NCBI GenBank assembly: GCA_017792465.1 | Contig: CP051234.1 | Coordinates: forward strand, 1 to 64,000 | DNA: 64,000 bases | Direction: 5' to 3' | Origin: Filomicrobium sp. | Lineage (GTDB): Bacteria > Pseudomonadota > Alphaproteobacteria > Rhizobiales > Hyphomicrobiaceae | Shown: piece after piece, positions 1 through 8,562 of the stretch | How positions within the stretch are numbered: position 1 is the first letter of the stretch | Layout of the letters: the number at the start of each line of letters is the position of its first letter | The notes under the pieces: model-generated | Databases searched by the model: none | Seen by the model: only the letters and a program-made list of their open reading frames with translations | What the model was told of the DNA's origin: nothing | Translations under genes and position numbers: made by a program

Positions 1-831
1 CGCCTGCCGCGCGCAATTCTCGGCGCGACGATCGGTGCGACGCTGGGATTATCAGGCGCCGCCTTGCAGGGATATTTGCGCAACCCGCTCGCTGAGCCGG
101 GCCTTCTTGGCATTAGCGCCACCGCCTCGCTCGGCGCGGTGATTGCCATTTATACCGGTCTCTCGGCGGTTTTCTCGCTTGCCTTGCCGCTGATGGCGCT
201 TGCCGGTGCCGTGATCGCGGTCCTGCTTGTGCGGCTGCTGGCCGGTGGCGGTGCCGCGACCATCACGCTCATTCTCGCCGGAGTCGCCGTGACGAGCTTT
301 GCGGGCGCGTTGACGTCGCTGGCGCTCAACTTGTCGCCCAACCCGTTTGCCGCGCTGGAAATCGTCTTTTGGATGCTGGGCTCGCTCAAGGATCGTTCGA
401 TGATGCATGTCTGGCTCTCGGTGCCGTTCATGTTCGTTGGCTGGCTAATGCTGGCCCAGGTTGGCCGGGCGCTGGATGCGCTGACGCTTGGAGAAGAGGC
501 GGCGGCCAGTCTGGGGTTCAAGCTCGGGACGGTGCAGGCGCTTGTCGTGCTCGGGACGGCTGCAAGTGTTGGTGCAGCGACGGCCGTCGCGGGCGCGATT
601 GGTTTCGTTGGCCTTGTCGTGCCCCACATCCTGCGCCCGTTGGTTGGCTCGCATCCAAGTCGGCTGTTGGCCGCAAGCGCGCTGGGCGGCGCGGCGGTGG
701 TTCTCGCAGCTGACATCGCGGTCCGTCTGATAGCGCCTGAGCGTGACATTAAGCTCGGTGTCCTGACGGCGCTTGTCGGCGCTCCGTTCTTTCTTTGGCT
801 CATTTTCAAGACGCGGCGGGAACTGCGATGA
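1..831 (+). CDS. FecCD-family ABC transporter permease (BtuC-like), 5' truncated
   Basis: This is the C-terminal 276 residues of an inner-membrane permease of the FecCD/BtuC family, which moves vitamin B12 or iron chelates from a periplasmic binding protein into the cytoplasm. The frame is open from the first base, so the true start lies outside the window; family members are about 330-350 residues, so roughly 60-70 are missing. The family signature G-A-x-L-Q-G-x-x-R-N-P-L-A-x-P is visible at residues 19-33, and G-F-V-G-L-V-V-P-H, the cytoplasmic loop contacting the ATPase, lies near residue 205. Several hydrophobic helices follow. The stop overlaps the downstream ATPase start by four bases (ATGA). 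A cobalamin or cobinamide substrate is inferred from cobC two genes downstream and the surrounding cob genes; a siderophore substrate is possible. Confidence 0.9.
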   Translation, partial: RLPRAILGATIGATLGLSGAALQGYLRNPLAEPGLLGISATASLGAVIAIYTGLSAVFSLALPLMALAGAVIAVLLVRLLAGGGAATITLILAGVAVTSFAGALTSLALNLSPNPFAALEIVFWMLGSLKDRSMMHVWLSVPFMFVGWLMLAQVGRALDALTLGEEAAASLGFKLGTVQALVVLGTAASVGAATAVAGAIGFVGLVVPHILRPLVGSHPSRLLAASALGGAAVVLAADIAVRLIAPERDIKLGVLTALVGAPFFLWLIFKTRRELR

Positions 832-1613
832 CGACCACCGGTGCGCAACGCTTGGAAATCTTAAACCTGTCGGTCTCACTCGGCGGGCGAACGGTTGTCG
901 ACAAGCTGTCATGCCGTCTTGAGAGCGGGTCTTTCGTTGGTCTCATCGGTCCTAACGGATCGGGCAAGTCGACGCTTTTGAAGGCGGTCATGGGGCTTCT
1001 GCCATCCGTCGGCGAAGTCATGCTGAATGGTGAGAATTTTCTCGACAAGCCGCCCAAAGAACGTGCGCAGCTGGTTGCCTACCTGCCCCAGGATGGACAA
1101 GTCGTGTGGCCCATTGCCGTCGAGGATCTCGTCATGCTGGGGCGGGCGCCGCACCGATCCGGCTTTGCACCTCCGACGGAGGTCGACCGCGCCGCTGTCG
1201 AAAGCGCTCTGGCGGCTATGGATCTGGGATCGCTCAGACGGCGCTCTGCACGGGAATTGTCCGGCGGTGAGAAGGCGCGGGCCCTCATCGCGCGCACGTT
1301 GGCCCAGGATACCGCTGTGCTGATCGCCGACGAACCGACTGCCGGGCTCGACCCGTCGCACCAGATTGCTTTGATGGAAACGTTCTGCGCCAAGGCGCGC
1401 GAGGGGCGCACGGTTCTCGCATCGCTTCATGATCTTGCCCTTGCGGCGCAGTGGTGCGATCAGCTCATTCTTATCGACGATGGGGCAATCGTCGCGGCTG
1501 GGAACCCTGGGACCGTATTGACTGCAGACGTGCTCGCAGCCGTCTATGGCGTAGAGGCCTATTTCGGTGAAAGCCGTCGAGGACTCGTCGTTGCTCCCAT
1601 CGCTCGCGTCTAA
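828..1613 (+). CDS. ABC transporter ATP-binding protein (BtuD/FecE-like)
   Basis: Cytoplasmic ATPase of a FecCD-type importer, 261 residues. Walker A GPNGSGKST is at residues 41-49, the LSGGEK signature at 144-149 and Walker B with the D-loop (VLIADEPTAGLD) at 164-175. I placed the start at the ATG whose ATGA overlaps the permease stop; an ATG eleven codons earlier exists but lies inside the permease gene. Its own stop TAA overlaps the ATG of the next gene by one base, so all three are probably translationally coupled. With the upstream permease it would form a BtuCD-like transporter; the binding protein is not in the window. Substrate assignment to B12 rests on context only. Confidence 0.9.
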   Translation: MTTTGAQRLEILNLSVSLGGRTVVDKLSCRLESGSFVGLIGPNGSGKSTLLKAVMGLLPSVGEVMLNGENFLDKPPKERAQLVAYLPQDGQVVWPIAVEDLVMLGRAPHRSGFAPPTEVDRAAVESALAAMDLGSLRRRSARELSGGEKARALIARTLAQDTAVLIADEPTAGLDPSHQIALMETFCAKAREGRTVLASLHDLALAAQWCDQLILIDDGAIVAAGNPGTVLTADVLAAVYGVEAYFGESRRGLVVAPIARV

Positions 1614-2719
1614 TGGGCGCTTCATCGCTCATCCAGCCTGTTCAACGAAATTTGGTTTTGCACATGATCGACCTTCACGAGACGCTGCGCTCCAATCTTT
1701 ACGACCCCGAGACCGGCTGGAGCATGGGCGGATTTGGAGCCATTGCAGAGTTTCACCAGGACGCGGATGAAACTCTTTGCGTCGATGACGGCCAACGTCT
1801 AGTCCGCGCAACGGTGCGAGGTGGCATCGGACTGTCCCGCCTGCCTCAAAACATCGTGCCAGTTGCCTATGAGGCGGTGAGCAAAAATCCTATGAGATGG
1901 GCGCATGGCGTCGCGCTCTGTTTGCCGTCGGCCGAAGCGTCCATGAACAAGCGCGTTGTGGTGACCGAACTTGGACCGGACGAGGAGCCGCTTCGGGACA
2001 AGGACAAAGGTGCGGTTCTTTTCGATATGGGCCTGAGTGCTGTCGGGGGTGCCTGCACGGCCGTCGACTTCTGTGTTCGCCCAGCCGATGCCGATCTCAT
2101 CGAAGCGCTGCGCAGCGCCTGCGGGCGCTCTATCTTCGATCCCGAAAGTCCTGCCATGCATGCAATCTTGAATGCCCATCCGCATCGCGTGGCGTTGACG
2201 AGGGTGGGCCGGGTCGAAGTCTACCAGTTGATCGGCGGGCCGGCGACGGGGGGGAAATCACCACCGGGGCCGCACACGCATGTGCTGCCGAACATCATGC
2301 GCTCAGGTCGCACGCATTCGGCAAACCAGCCGATTCCCGACGGATTCATCCCCTGTGCGATGATGTACCCGGGCAATCCTCTGACGACCGCATTGGGTGT
2401 CGAGCGGGTGTTTGATGAACGCTTGCACGATTCCTTCCAGAAATTGTTCGAGGTCTGGGGGCGAGACGAACAGACCTACCCCAAAGAGCAAGCCCGTGCG
2501 ATGATCAGAGATGGCGCTGCTGCTGCGAGCTTCGAAGAGCCCGGGACACGCGCTGGTCGGATTGCCTTGCGAGTCCTGTGTCGCCAGTTTCTGGCTGATC
2601 CGCGCGCGGGTGTCGATGGGCCAACATTGAAAGACTGGTCGGCCCGCTTCGACGGTGCTAGCGAACCAGACCCGGACGACACCGATCCCACCGACGTCGT
2701 TGAAGGCGAGGGACATTGA
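1613..2719 (+). CDS. Uncharacterised protein of the B12-transport/cobC operon
   Basis: A 368-residue soluble-looking protein with no signal peptide or membrane helix, fused by a one-base overlap to the ABC ATPase gene. I recognise no enzyme motif. Conserved-looking features are a GGFGAIAEF stretch near residue 42, a Cys in ACTAVDFCVRP near 150, and a central block with His residues around 222-240 (PGPHTHVLPN and GRTHSANQ), which could bind a metal. The C-terminus is acidic. It may correspond to the Pfam family DUF6925, but I could not verify that. An alternative start is the ATG at 1664, which gives MIDLHETL. Location between a B12-type importer and cobC suggests a role in corrinoid uptake, salvage or sensing; this is inference. 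Confidence 0.8.
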   Translation: MGASSLIQPVQRNLVLHMIDLHETLRSNLYDPETGWSMGGFGAIAEFHQDADETLCVDDGQRLVRATVRGGIGLSRLPQNIVPVAYEAVSKNPMRWAHGVALCLPSAEASMNKRVVVTELGPDEEPLRDKDKGAVLFDMGLSAVGGACTAVDFCVRPADADLIEALRSACGRSIFDPESPAMHAILNAHPHRVALTRVGRVEVYQLIGGPATGGKSPPGPHTHVLPNIMRSGRTHSANQPIPDGFIPCAMMYPGNPLTTALGVERVFDERLHDSFQKLFEVWGRDEQTYPKEQARAMIRDGAAAASFEEPGTRAGRIALRVLCRQFLADPRAGVDGPTLKDWSARFDGASEPDPDDTDPTDVVEGEGH

Positions 2720-2791
2720 AAGGCACGCTTGGCATTGGCGCAAATATTTTCCCAAGATGATGGTGGCAGCAGAAAGGCCGCGGTTCGCGCG

Positions 2792-3814
2792 ATGGCAGAC
2801 GCGATAGATCGTTGCGAGATTGGGCATCCGCGCGATCACGGCGGCAATCTCGATCATGCTGTCGCGATCTATGGCGGACCTGTCGACGAATGGATCGATC
2901 TATCGACTGGCATTAACCGGGTTCCCTACCCAATTCCTCGCCTTCCGGCGGCGGCGTGGTCGCAATTGCCGACGTGGCAGGACATCGACGCGCTCATTGC
3001 GTCTGCCCAAGGCGCCTACGGGACTGACGCGTCCGTCTTGCCGGTTGCCGGCGCGCAGGCTGCGATCCAACTTGTGCCGCGGCTTGTGGCTCCAGATCGC
3101 GCCGCCGTGCTTGCGCCGACCTACAACGAACACGCAGCAGCACTTCGCGCATGTGGCTGGAACGTCGACGAGGTCGAAACCGTCGACGAGCTACGCGGCA
3201 CCTGCATTGCCGTTGTCGTTAATCCGAACAACCCGGATGGGCGCGCGCATCAGCCTGAGGAACTCATGGCCTTGGCCGATCACGTTGACTGGCTCGTTGT
3301 CGATGAGAGTTTTGCCGACGCCACGCCGAAGCATTCGCTTGCTCCGTTGGCCGGACGTGCGGGACTGATCGTGTTGCGGTCGTTTGGAAAGTTTTATGGT
3401 CTTGCCGGTGTGCGGCTTGGTTTCGTGCTTGGGAATGCGAACGATCTTGCCCGGCTTGATGAACTGGCTGGCCCGTGGGCCGTTTCGGGGCCTGCTATCG
3501 CGATTGGGCAAGCCGCACTCAACGATCGTGCCTGGGCTGGCCAGACGACAGCTCGGCTGATGACCGACGTGGAAAGACTCGACGCAATGGCAAGTGCCGC
3601 AGGATGGGATGTCGTGGGCGGGACCAGTCTCTTTCGTTTCTATCAGACGCACGATGCGAGCCAGGCTCAAACAGCGCTTGCGCGGCATCGTATCTGGTCG
3701 CGCATTTTTCCGTGGTCGGCAACGTCGGTGCGGCTTGGACTTCCCGGTTGCGAGCGTGAATGGCAGCGACTAGCCGACGCTTTGGCCGATGCGGGGCGGT
3801 TTCAGTTGCCCTGA
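2792..3814 (+). CDS. cobC: CobC, threonine-phosphate decarboxylase-like PLP enzyme
   Basis: PLP-dependent fold-type I enzyme that in aerobic cobalamin producers supplies the aminopropanol arm: it decarboxylates L-threonine O-3-phosphate to (R)-1-amino-2-propanol phosphate for attachment by CobD. The N-terminal HGGN motif, the NPNNPDG substrate/cofactor loop (about residues 144-150) and the Schiff-base lysine in SFGKFYG (about K200) are visible, with the R-L-G-F strand after it. I chose the ATG at 2792 (340 residues); a TTG at 2729 would add 21 residues without homology that I recognise. The 3' end overlaps the convergent gene on the other strand by 13 bp. It is separated from cobD, which is 18 kb away. 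Confidence 0.9.
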   Translation: MADAIDRCEIGHPRDHGGNLDHAVAIYGGPVDEWIDLSTGINRVPYPIPRLPAAAWSQLPTWQDIDALIASAQGAYGTDASVLPVAGAQAAIQLVPRLVAPDRAAVLAPTYNEHAAALRACGWNVDEVETVDELRGTCIAVVVNPNNPDGRAHQPEELMALADHVDWLVVDESFADATPKHSLAPLAGRAGLIVLRSFGKFYGLAGVRLGFVLGNANDLARLDELAGPWAVSGPAIAIGQAALNDRAWAGQTTARLMTDVERLDAMASAAGWDVVGGTSLFRFYQTHDASQAQTALARHRIWSRIFPWSATSVRLGLPGCEREWQRLADALADAGRFQLP

Positions 3815-4299
3815 ATTGTCTTGGTCGCGGCGATGGCTTTGCCGGCGACCGCCAGGGTCGCGTGGTCATTCGTGTTCAAGGTGACATGGAGCTCGAACGG
3901 TGGCGGCGGCAGCTTGGCGATATGGAACCAGGGTCCGTAGACGCGGGCGAGCTTGTTGCCATCGACATAGACATGGGCGTGGCCCTCGCCGGGGACATGA
4001 GGCTGGTTGACGCTCTCGGGGCTGAAGCTGAAATTCGTCGTCTGGATGTTCAGGTTGAAGCCACCGTGTGGGTCCGGTTTCAAAGCAAAATCGACAGTTG
4101 GAATTGGCGCGCCGGCTGGAATTTCGATCATCCGACTGTGGTCGTGGTCAGTCTTGGCTGATTGAGAGGTGCGGGTGTGAACGGCATTGTGAGCCGCGTC
4201 GCTCGGTGCGCGATGCTGCATCTTTTGCAGTTGCACCGAAGCGCCGAACCCGCCGACAAAGCCAACTGCCAAGGCGACCAGGAGCCAGATCCGCGACAT
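3802..4299 (-). CDS. Exported or membrane-anchored His-containing protein of the CbtAB operon
   Basis: A 165-residue protein with an N-terminal hydrophobic segment (residues 5-23), then a His-containing linker and a beta-rich domain. The domain contains FSPESVN, GEGHAHVYVDGNKLARVYG and LHVTLNTNDHATLAV, a layout resembling small cupredoxin-like or copper-chaperone-like periplasmic domains. I chose the second ATG because AAAGGA, a good ribosome-binding site, falls inside the six codons between the first ATG (4317) and this one. It is the last gene of the riboswitch-led cbtB-cbtA-DUF1636 unit, so B12 or cobalt availability probably controls it. A periplasmic cobalt-binding role is plausible but unproven; no family was identified with certainty. 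Confidence 0.75.
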   Translation of the reverse strand: MSRIWLLVALAVGFVGGFGASVQLQKMQHRAPSDAAHNAVHTRTSQSAKTDHDHSRMIEIPAGAPIPTVDFALKPDPHGGFNLNIQTTNFSFSPESVNQPHVPGEGHAHVYVDGNKLARVYGPWFHIAKLPPPPFELHVTLNTNDHATLAVAGKAIAATKTIQGN

Positions 4300-4313
4300 T
4301 CGATTTGGTCCTT

Positions 4314-4724
4314 TCAATCGTTATCTTTGATGGGGATTTGCGAGACTGGTGGAAGGCGGCCAAGCACCGCCTCGCGAAAGAATGCCGGGCGGTCTGCCAT
4401 AGCTGGGATGCCATGGGGGGACCGGGCAATCGCATCGGCGAGCGTCACGATTTCAGCCGCGTGCGCGATCGGATCGATGCCGGTCAGAATGTAAGACCAG
4501 CGGTTCGGCGACTGGAATGCAACCGCGACCGGACGGCCACAGGCGGCCAGGCATGGCACGGCTTTGACGCGTAGGTGTGGATGGCTGCAACCGACCAACT
4601 CCTGCAATCGGTCTTTAAGAACCGCACCGGGACAGCGCGTCCCGGCCGGTTCCTCGCCTGTTTCACCGCAGATTTCGCAAACCGTAATCGTGGTCGGTGC
4701 CGGTCCGAGTTCCTGAGCGCACAT
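4314..4724 (-). CDS. DUF1636 metal-binding (ferredoxin-like) protein, paralogue 1
   Basis: A 136-residue DUF1636 protein. The family resembles thioredoxin-like [2Fe-2S] ferredoxins and carries four cysteines: here CEIC near residue 15-18, RCPG near 30, and CLAAC near 57-61, with a conserved RWSYI element. The start is the ATG overlapping the cbtA stop (TGATG), so translation is coupled to cbtA; upstream Met codons lie inside cbtA and are rejected. Its position behind cbtBA under a B12 riboswitch points to cobalt handling, for example delivery of imported cobalt or an iron-sulfur redox role, but the biochemical function is unknown. A second divergent copy sits behind the other riboswitch at 8563. 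Confidence 0.85.
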   Translation of the reverse strand: MCAQELGPAPTTITVCEICGETGEEPAGTRCPGAVLKDRLQELVGCSHPHLRVKAVPCLAACGRPVAVAFQSPNRWSYILTGIDPIAHAAEIVTLADAIARSPHGIPAMADRPAFFREAVLGRLPPVSQIPIKDND

Positions 4725-5470
4725 CAAGCGGTCGCGTCGGAGTTTGCTCCCAACGAGAAGACGTAGCCTGCCACCGATCCGACGAGCGTCCACAAAACGG
4801 CGTGAACGACGAGCGAGGCGGACACAAAGTGGCCCGACAATTCACCAGGAACGCGGCTAGTGAATTCGTGTGGATGCGGTGCGCCAATGACGTGCGGCGC
4901 GACGAGCAGGGCAAGCCCGACGGCGATCGAGATCGGGGTCGCAACACGAAGCGCGAGGTAAAGTCCGAGGGCCGTCGCAACCATCGTTGCAAACCACCAC
5001 TGCTGGCGCGCGACCAATTCCGCAGCGGCCGAACCTGGCAACTCCGGACTTAGGCCGAGAGCCGGCGCCAATCCTGTCGCAACAAACGCTGCAGCGCCCC
5101 AGGCGAGCCCGCTGCGAACGGTAATCTTTTCGCCGGCGATGATCATGGCGGACAACAGCATCAGCGCGAATCCGAAGCCTGCCGCGATGGTCGATACCGA
5201 AGTGTAAAAGGTGCGCTCGACACCATCTTCTGGGCCCCACTCATTCTCGCTGTCTTCACTACCGTGGGCGGTGTCAGCGAGGATCAACTTGGCGCCATGC
5301 CACTGCGCACCGTGGTGACTGGAGTGATGTGCGCCGTCAGAGCCCGCCGGCACTTCGTAGGCTTCGGCTTTGATAATCAGAGGCGTTGTCGTGAATTCCT
5401 GGAGGATTGCAGTCGACAGCCCAGCGATGATGCCTGCCGCGAGGCAGGCAACCAAAATTCGATAAAGCAT
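4724..5470 (-). CDS. cbtA: CbtA, predicted cobalt transporter subunit
   Basis: A 248-residue integral membrane protein of the CbtA family, predicted by comparative genomics to take up cobalt together with CbtB. The N-terminal helix (MLYRILVACLAAGIIAG), the EAYE segment following helix 1, a His-rich loop (DGAHHSSHHG) near residue 45-55, and four further hydrophobic helices match the five-helix architecture. It follows cbtB after a 20-bp gap. Expression should follow the cobalamin riboswitch upstream of cbtB, so uptake is shut off when B12 is plentiful. The metal specificity is known only by family prediction. Confidence 0.93.
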   Translation of the reverse strand: MLYRILVACLAAGIIAGLSTAILQEFTTTPLIIKAEAYEVPAGSDGAHHSSHHGAQWHGAKLILADTAHGSEDSENEWGPEDGVERTFYTSVSTIAAGFGFALMLLSAMIIAGEKITVRSGLAWGAAAFVATGLAPALGLSPELPGSAAAELVARQQWWFATMVATALGLYLALRVATPISIAVGLALLVAPHVIGAPHPHEFTSRVPGELSGHFVSASLVVHAVLWTLVGSVAGYVFSLGANSDATA

Positions 5471-5490
5471 AATGAATAGCTCCGGTCGGC

Positions 5491-5664
5491 TCAGTGGCAG
5501 GGGAACGCAAGCGCGTGACGGGAGTCGTGCGCAGCATTATGCAGCGTGGTGCTGTGCGAAAAGCCAACCGTATAGACGAGAGCCGCACCGGCGAGGAAGC
5601 ACACCGCGGCAATAGCTCGGGCGCTGGTCTCGAATTGAGTCGATGAAAAAACCGTTGTCGACAT
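5491..5664 (-). CDS. cbtB: CbtB, small predicted cobalt transporter subunit
   Basis: A 57-residue membrane protein. One hydrophobic helix spans residues 17-35, and the C-terminus holds the CbtB metal-binding signature: spaced histidines (H37, H42, H46, H50) ending in F-P-C-H. The start is preceded by GGAGG at ideal spacing (GGAGGATTACACT-ATG). CbtB is the usual partner of CbtA, which follows 20 bp downstream. The gene is the first in the unit controlled by the cobalamin riboswitch, so it is the direct target of that element. Confidence 0.93.
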   Translation of the reverse strand: MSTTVFSSTQFETSARAIAAVCFLAGAALVYTVGFSHSTTLHNAAHDSRHALAFPCH

Positions 5665-5716
5665 AGTGTAATCCTCCGCAGCCGTCCCTTCGACGGCGTT
5701 ATCGCCTCATCAGTAT

Positions 5717-5912
5717 TGCGGCAGGTCTCCTGGCTTGCGCGTCATCCCAATCGCTCGCCTTCCCAGACATGGTTGCCAGTGGCATTAGGAGTGATTGGTC
5801 TTCGCTTACAGTCGCGAGGGCGGCCACGGCTTTGGAATGCAACTCAAGCGCAATCCGCACCGTGTTCCCGTTTTCAGCCGACTCCGGCTTGGCCGGCGTC
5901 AGCACCACAATA
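5717..5912 (-). promoter_or_regulatory. Cobalamin riboswitch upstream of cbtB
   Basis: Read on the minus strand the segment contains the hallmarks of the B12 riboswitch in order: GGTGCTGACG, GGGAACACGGTGCGGATTG, the TGCAT-containing segment, GGCCGCCCTCGCGACTGTAA (the B12 box), GCCACTGGCAACC, GGGAAGGCGAGCG, and the closing GCCAGGAGACCTGCCGC at the 3' end. It precedes cbtB by about 50 bases. A GCCGTC/GACGGC hairpin at 5681-5697 lies just upstream of the cbtB Shine-Dalgarno sequence and has no U tract, which favours control of translation rather than termination. Adenosylcobalamin binding would repress cobalt uptake. Confidence 0.95.
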
Positions 5913-5978
5913 GGATTGTTGTGGCACAATCCACGGCGTCGCGCCAGTGCCGATCAGGAACGTTGAGGTCTCAAGGCG

Positions 5979-7427
5979 TTATCGGGCCGTTGATATCAGC
6001 GCGTCGAGGTCTAGATGAGCCTCAAGATGATCCGCCAGCTTGTCCAGTATCGCATCCACATTTGCGGAATAGGCATGGTTCGACAGAGGCACGTTGAGCC
6101 CGGACAGATAGGCGGTGCGGAAGGTATCGTCGGCGAAAAGCCCGTGCAGGTATGTCCCCGCTATGCGACCATCGGACGAGATGGCCCCCTCGGGCTGGCC
6201 GCCGATTAGCGCAAAGGGGCGTGCACAATCCGGCCCTGCGGTGCGGCCGATGTGGATTTCGTATCCTTCGATGGTTCGGCCAGATTCGAGGTGCTGTGCT
6301 GTCACTCGGGTCAATCGCTTTTCAGCGCTCATAACAGTTTCGATGTCGAGGAGGCCAAGTCCGTCGCAGACCCCAGGGGGGCCTTCGATGCCGTCAGGAT
6401 CGGCGACCGATCGCCCCAGCATCTGAAAGCCGCCGCAGATGCCGAGGATTCGCCCGCCCCGCCGTGCATGGGCTTTGAGGTCGATGTCCCATCCCTGGGA
6501 TCGCAGAAACTCAAGATCGCCGCGCGTCGATTTGGTGCCGGGGATAATGACGAGGTCGGCGTCGCCGGGGAGAGCTTCACCGGGCCGGACCAGATCAACG
6601 CAAAGGTCTGGTTCTTGGCGCAGCGGGTCCAAGTCGTCGAAGTTTGCGATCCGGGAGAGCCCGAGCCAGGCGATCCTGGTTGCACCCGAATGGGTGCGGG
6701 TTTCGAGGTCGAGCGCGTCTTCTGCTGGAAGCTGGTTTGCTTGGTCAAAGAATGGCACGACCCCGAAACCGCACCAGCCGGTCCGGGCCGCGATCTCTGC
6801 ATAGCCGTCGGTGAATAGGCTTGGATCGCCGCGGAACTTATTAATGATGAAGCCTTTGATGCGGTCGGCATCGGTCGGATCAAGCACCGCCTTCGTTCCG
6901 ACGATCTGCGCGATCACGCCGCCGCGGTCGATGTCGCCGACAAGAACGACCGGCACGTCGGCGGCTTCTGCAAAGCCCATGTTGGCAATGTCGCCTTGGC
7001 GTAGATTGATTTCCGCGGGGCTGCCGGCGCCTTCGACGATGACGAGGTCGGCGCTGGCTTTGAGGCGCTCGAAGCTTTCAAGAACGGAAGCCAGCAGTTG
7101 CGGCTTCATTTGGCCGTACGCGCGCGCCTTGAGCGTCGCGACGCGTTCGCCTTGGACGATGACCTGGGCGCCGATGTCCGTTTCGGGCTTCAAGAGCACC
7201 GGGTTCATATCGACGATCGGTTGGCGGTGGGCGGCCCAGGCCTGAAGCGCTTGGGCGCGGCCGATCTCGCCGCCGTCGACGGTGACGGCTGCGTTGTTCG
7301 ACATGTTCTGCGGCTTGAAGGGAACCACGGAGATGCCGCGCCGGTAGGCCGCCCGGCACAGTCCGGCAAGGGTGAGAGATTTGCCGACGTTGGAGCCGGC
7401 GCCCTGGATCATGATGGAACGTGTCAC
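5979..7427 (-). CDS. cobQ: Cobyric acid synthase CobQ
   Basis: Glutamine-dependent amidase that adds four amide groups (b, d, e, g) to adenosylcobyrinic acid a,c-diamide, giving adenosylcobyric acid. The 482-residue protein has the N-terminal DTB-synthetase-like ATPase domain, with P-loop GAGSNVGKS at about residues 9-17 and [11 protein letters not shown] after it. A C-terminal class I glutamine amidotransferase domain follows, with the nucleophile Cys in [10 protein letters not shown] (about residue 330) and the His in TYLHGLF (about 425). The length is normal. It starts 13 bp after cobO and the two probably form one transcript. Confidence 0.97.
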   Translation of the reverse strand: MTRSIMIQGAGSNVGKSLTLAGLCRAAYRRGISVVPFKPQNMSNNAAVTVDGGEIGRAQALQAWAAHRQPIVDMNPVLLKPETDIGAQVIVQGERVATLKARAYGQMKPQLLASVLESFERLKASADLVIVEGAGSPAEINLRQGDIANMGFAEAADVPVVLVGDIDRGGVIAQIVGTKAVLDPTDADRIKGFIINKFRGDPSLFTDGYAEIAARTGWCGFGVVPFFDQANQLPAEDALDLETRTHSGATRIAWLGLSRIANFDDLDPLRQEPDLCVDLVRPGEALPGDADLVIIPGTKSTRGDLEFLRSQGWDIDLKAHARRGGRILGICGGFQMLGRSVADPDGIEGPPGVCDGLGLLDIETVMSAEKRLTRVTAQHLESGRTIEGYEIHIGRTAGPDCARPFALIGGQPEGAISSDGRIAGTYLHGLFADDTFRTAYLSGLNVPLSNHAYSANVDAILDKLADHLEAHLDLDALISTAR

Positions 7428-7440
7428 GCCGATGCCCGGC

Positions 7441-8061
7441 TCAGAAATCGACGCCGGCTTGGGCCTTGATGCCGTCGCGGAAGGGGTGTTTGACGAGCGT
7501 CATTTCGGTGACGAGGTCGGCAGCCTCGATGAGTTCCGGCTTGGCGTTGCGCCCCGTGAGGACAACATGCGTGAGCGGCGGCTTCTCGTTTTGAAGAAAC
7601 TCCAAGACCTCATTGATATCCAGATAGTCATAGCGCAGCGCGATGTTGATCTCGTCGAGCATGACGAGCCTGATCTCAGGATCGCGGATCAGCTCCTTGG
7701 CTTTTTCCCAGCCTTTCGTCGCTGCGGCGATATCGCGCTGTCGATCCTGCGTCTCCCACGTAAACCCTTCGCCCATGGCGTGAAACTGGCAAAGATCCCC
7801 GAAGTTGGTGGTCAGCAGTCTGCGCTCTCCGGTGTCCCATGCACCTTTAATGAACTGGACCACGGCACAGGGCATGCCGTGCGCGATGCAACGCAGGATC
7901 ATGCCGAACCCGGCTGACGATTTGCCTTTGCCGGGGCCTGTGTGGACAACGATGAGACCTGTCTCGCCCTCGGATTTCTGCGCCATGATCTTGTCGCGCG
8001 CGGCCTTGATCTTCGCCATCTTGGCGTTGTGTTTGGCATCGACGTCCGAGGTCTTGGTCAT
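7441..8061 (-). CDS. cobO: Cob(I)yrinic acid a,c-diamide adenosyltransferase CobO
   Basis: CobO/BtuR-type ATP:corrinoid adenosyltransferase, forming the Co-C bond of adenosylcobyrinic acid a,c-diamide before CobQ acts. 206 residues, with P-loop GPGKGKSSA at 42-50 and the family segments [16 protein letters not shown] and VVLTGRN. I placed the start at the ATG preceded by GGAG seven bases away; in-frame Met codons farther upstream extend into repetitive DNA (three copies of CCATTCTTT at 8071-8111). It is the first gene of the cobO-cobQ unit and diverges from the riboswitch-led operon on the plus strand; no riboswitch is seen on its own side. Confidence 0.95.
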   Translation of the reverse strand: MTKTSDVDAKHNAKMAKIKAARDKIMAQKSEGETGLIVVHTGPGKGKSSAGFGMILRCIAHGMPCAVVQFIKGAWDTGERRLLTTNFGDLCQFHAMGEGFTWETQDRQRDIAAATKGWEKAKELIRDPEIRLVMLDEINIALRYDYLDINEVLEFLQNEKPPLTHVVLTGRNAKPELIEAADLVTEMTLVKHPFRDGIKAQAGVDF

Positions 8062-8220
8062 GCGGACACTCCATTCTTTTCTTTCGGCCCATTCTTTTCT
8101 GGCCATTCTTTCCGGGGTTGTGGTCTTGATTATCACAAGAAAAGCTTGATTGCAGGACTTCGCGAAAATGAAGCGCATAGAGGGCTGGGTTAACGGATTT
8201 GGCCCCAGATTAGCTGTTAC

Positions 8221-8249
8221 TTGACAATCCTAGGCAACCTGCGATTTTC
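8221..8249 (+). promoter_or_regulatory. Candidate sigma-70 promoter of the cob operon
   Basis: TTGACA at 8221-8226, a 17-base spacer and ATTTTC at 8244-8249 lie just upstream of the plus-strand riboswitch. The -35 box is a perfect match and the -10 box is weak, as is common in alphaproteobacteria. The predicted transcription start near 8256 would put the riboswitch at the 5' end of the transcript. Confidence 0.45.
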
Positions 8250-8260
8250 ACGCCCTTAGC

Positions 8261-8448
8261 TGGTGCCTGTGTTTTTTAGCAGGTGAAAAGGGAATGTGGT
8301 TCGTGCCCTCCGGGCCCTTAAGCCACAGCCGCCCCCGCGACCGTGAACGGAAAGACCCGTGTCAATACCACTGGATGGCCACATTCCATCTGGGAAGGCG
8401 ATATGGGTCGCTGGATTGTCCAAGATCCGTGAGCCGGGAGACCTGCCA
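8261..8448 (+). promoter_or_regulatory. Cobalamin riboswitch upstream of the DUF1636-cobW-cobN operon
   Basis: Contains the conserved B12 riboswitch blocks in order: GGTGCC, AGGTGAAAAGGGAATGTGGT, GCCACAGCCGCCCCCGCGAC with CTGT-like spacing (B12 box), ACCACTGGATGG, CTGGGAAGGCGAT and the closing GAGCCGGGAGACCTGCC. It lies about 115 bases before the first gene. The large stem complementary pair (GAATGTGG and CCACATTC) is also evident. It should repress the whole downstream cobalamin operon when adenosylcobalamin is sufficient. Confidence 0.96.
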
Positions 8449-8537
8449 GCCATTGAACATCAACGGGCGGACGGGGCGTTCTGCAACCGGTTGGGCACAG
8501 CTTTGGGCAAGGACCTGCCCACCTGCTCCACGGTTAA

Positions 8538-8561
8538 GCCTGCCGCCAAACTGGGACAGGC
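8538..8561 (+). promoter_or_regulatory. Hairpin masking the ribosome-binding site after the riboswitch
   Basis: GCCTGCC (8538-8544) can pair with GG-A-CAGGC (8554-8561), enclosing the purine-rich GGGACAGG immediately before the ATG at 8563. There is no T tract, so this looks like a translational expression platform of the upstream riboswitch. Folding is by eye only. Confidence 0.4.
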
Positions 8562-8562
8562 A

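Noticed and set aside
5913-5932. Inverted repeat GGATTGT-TGTGGC-ACAATCC as a regulator operator
   Set aside because: It borders the cbtB riboswitch, and alternative pairing within the leader explains it as well; there is not enough to call an operator.
8071-8111. Three copies of CCATTCTTT as an operator or a CRISPR-like repeat
   Set aside because: The copies are only 9-10 bases with unequal spacing of 18 and 14; this is more likely a small tandem slippage product upstream of cobO.
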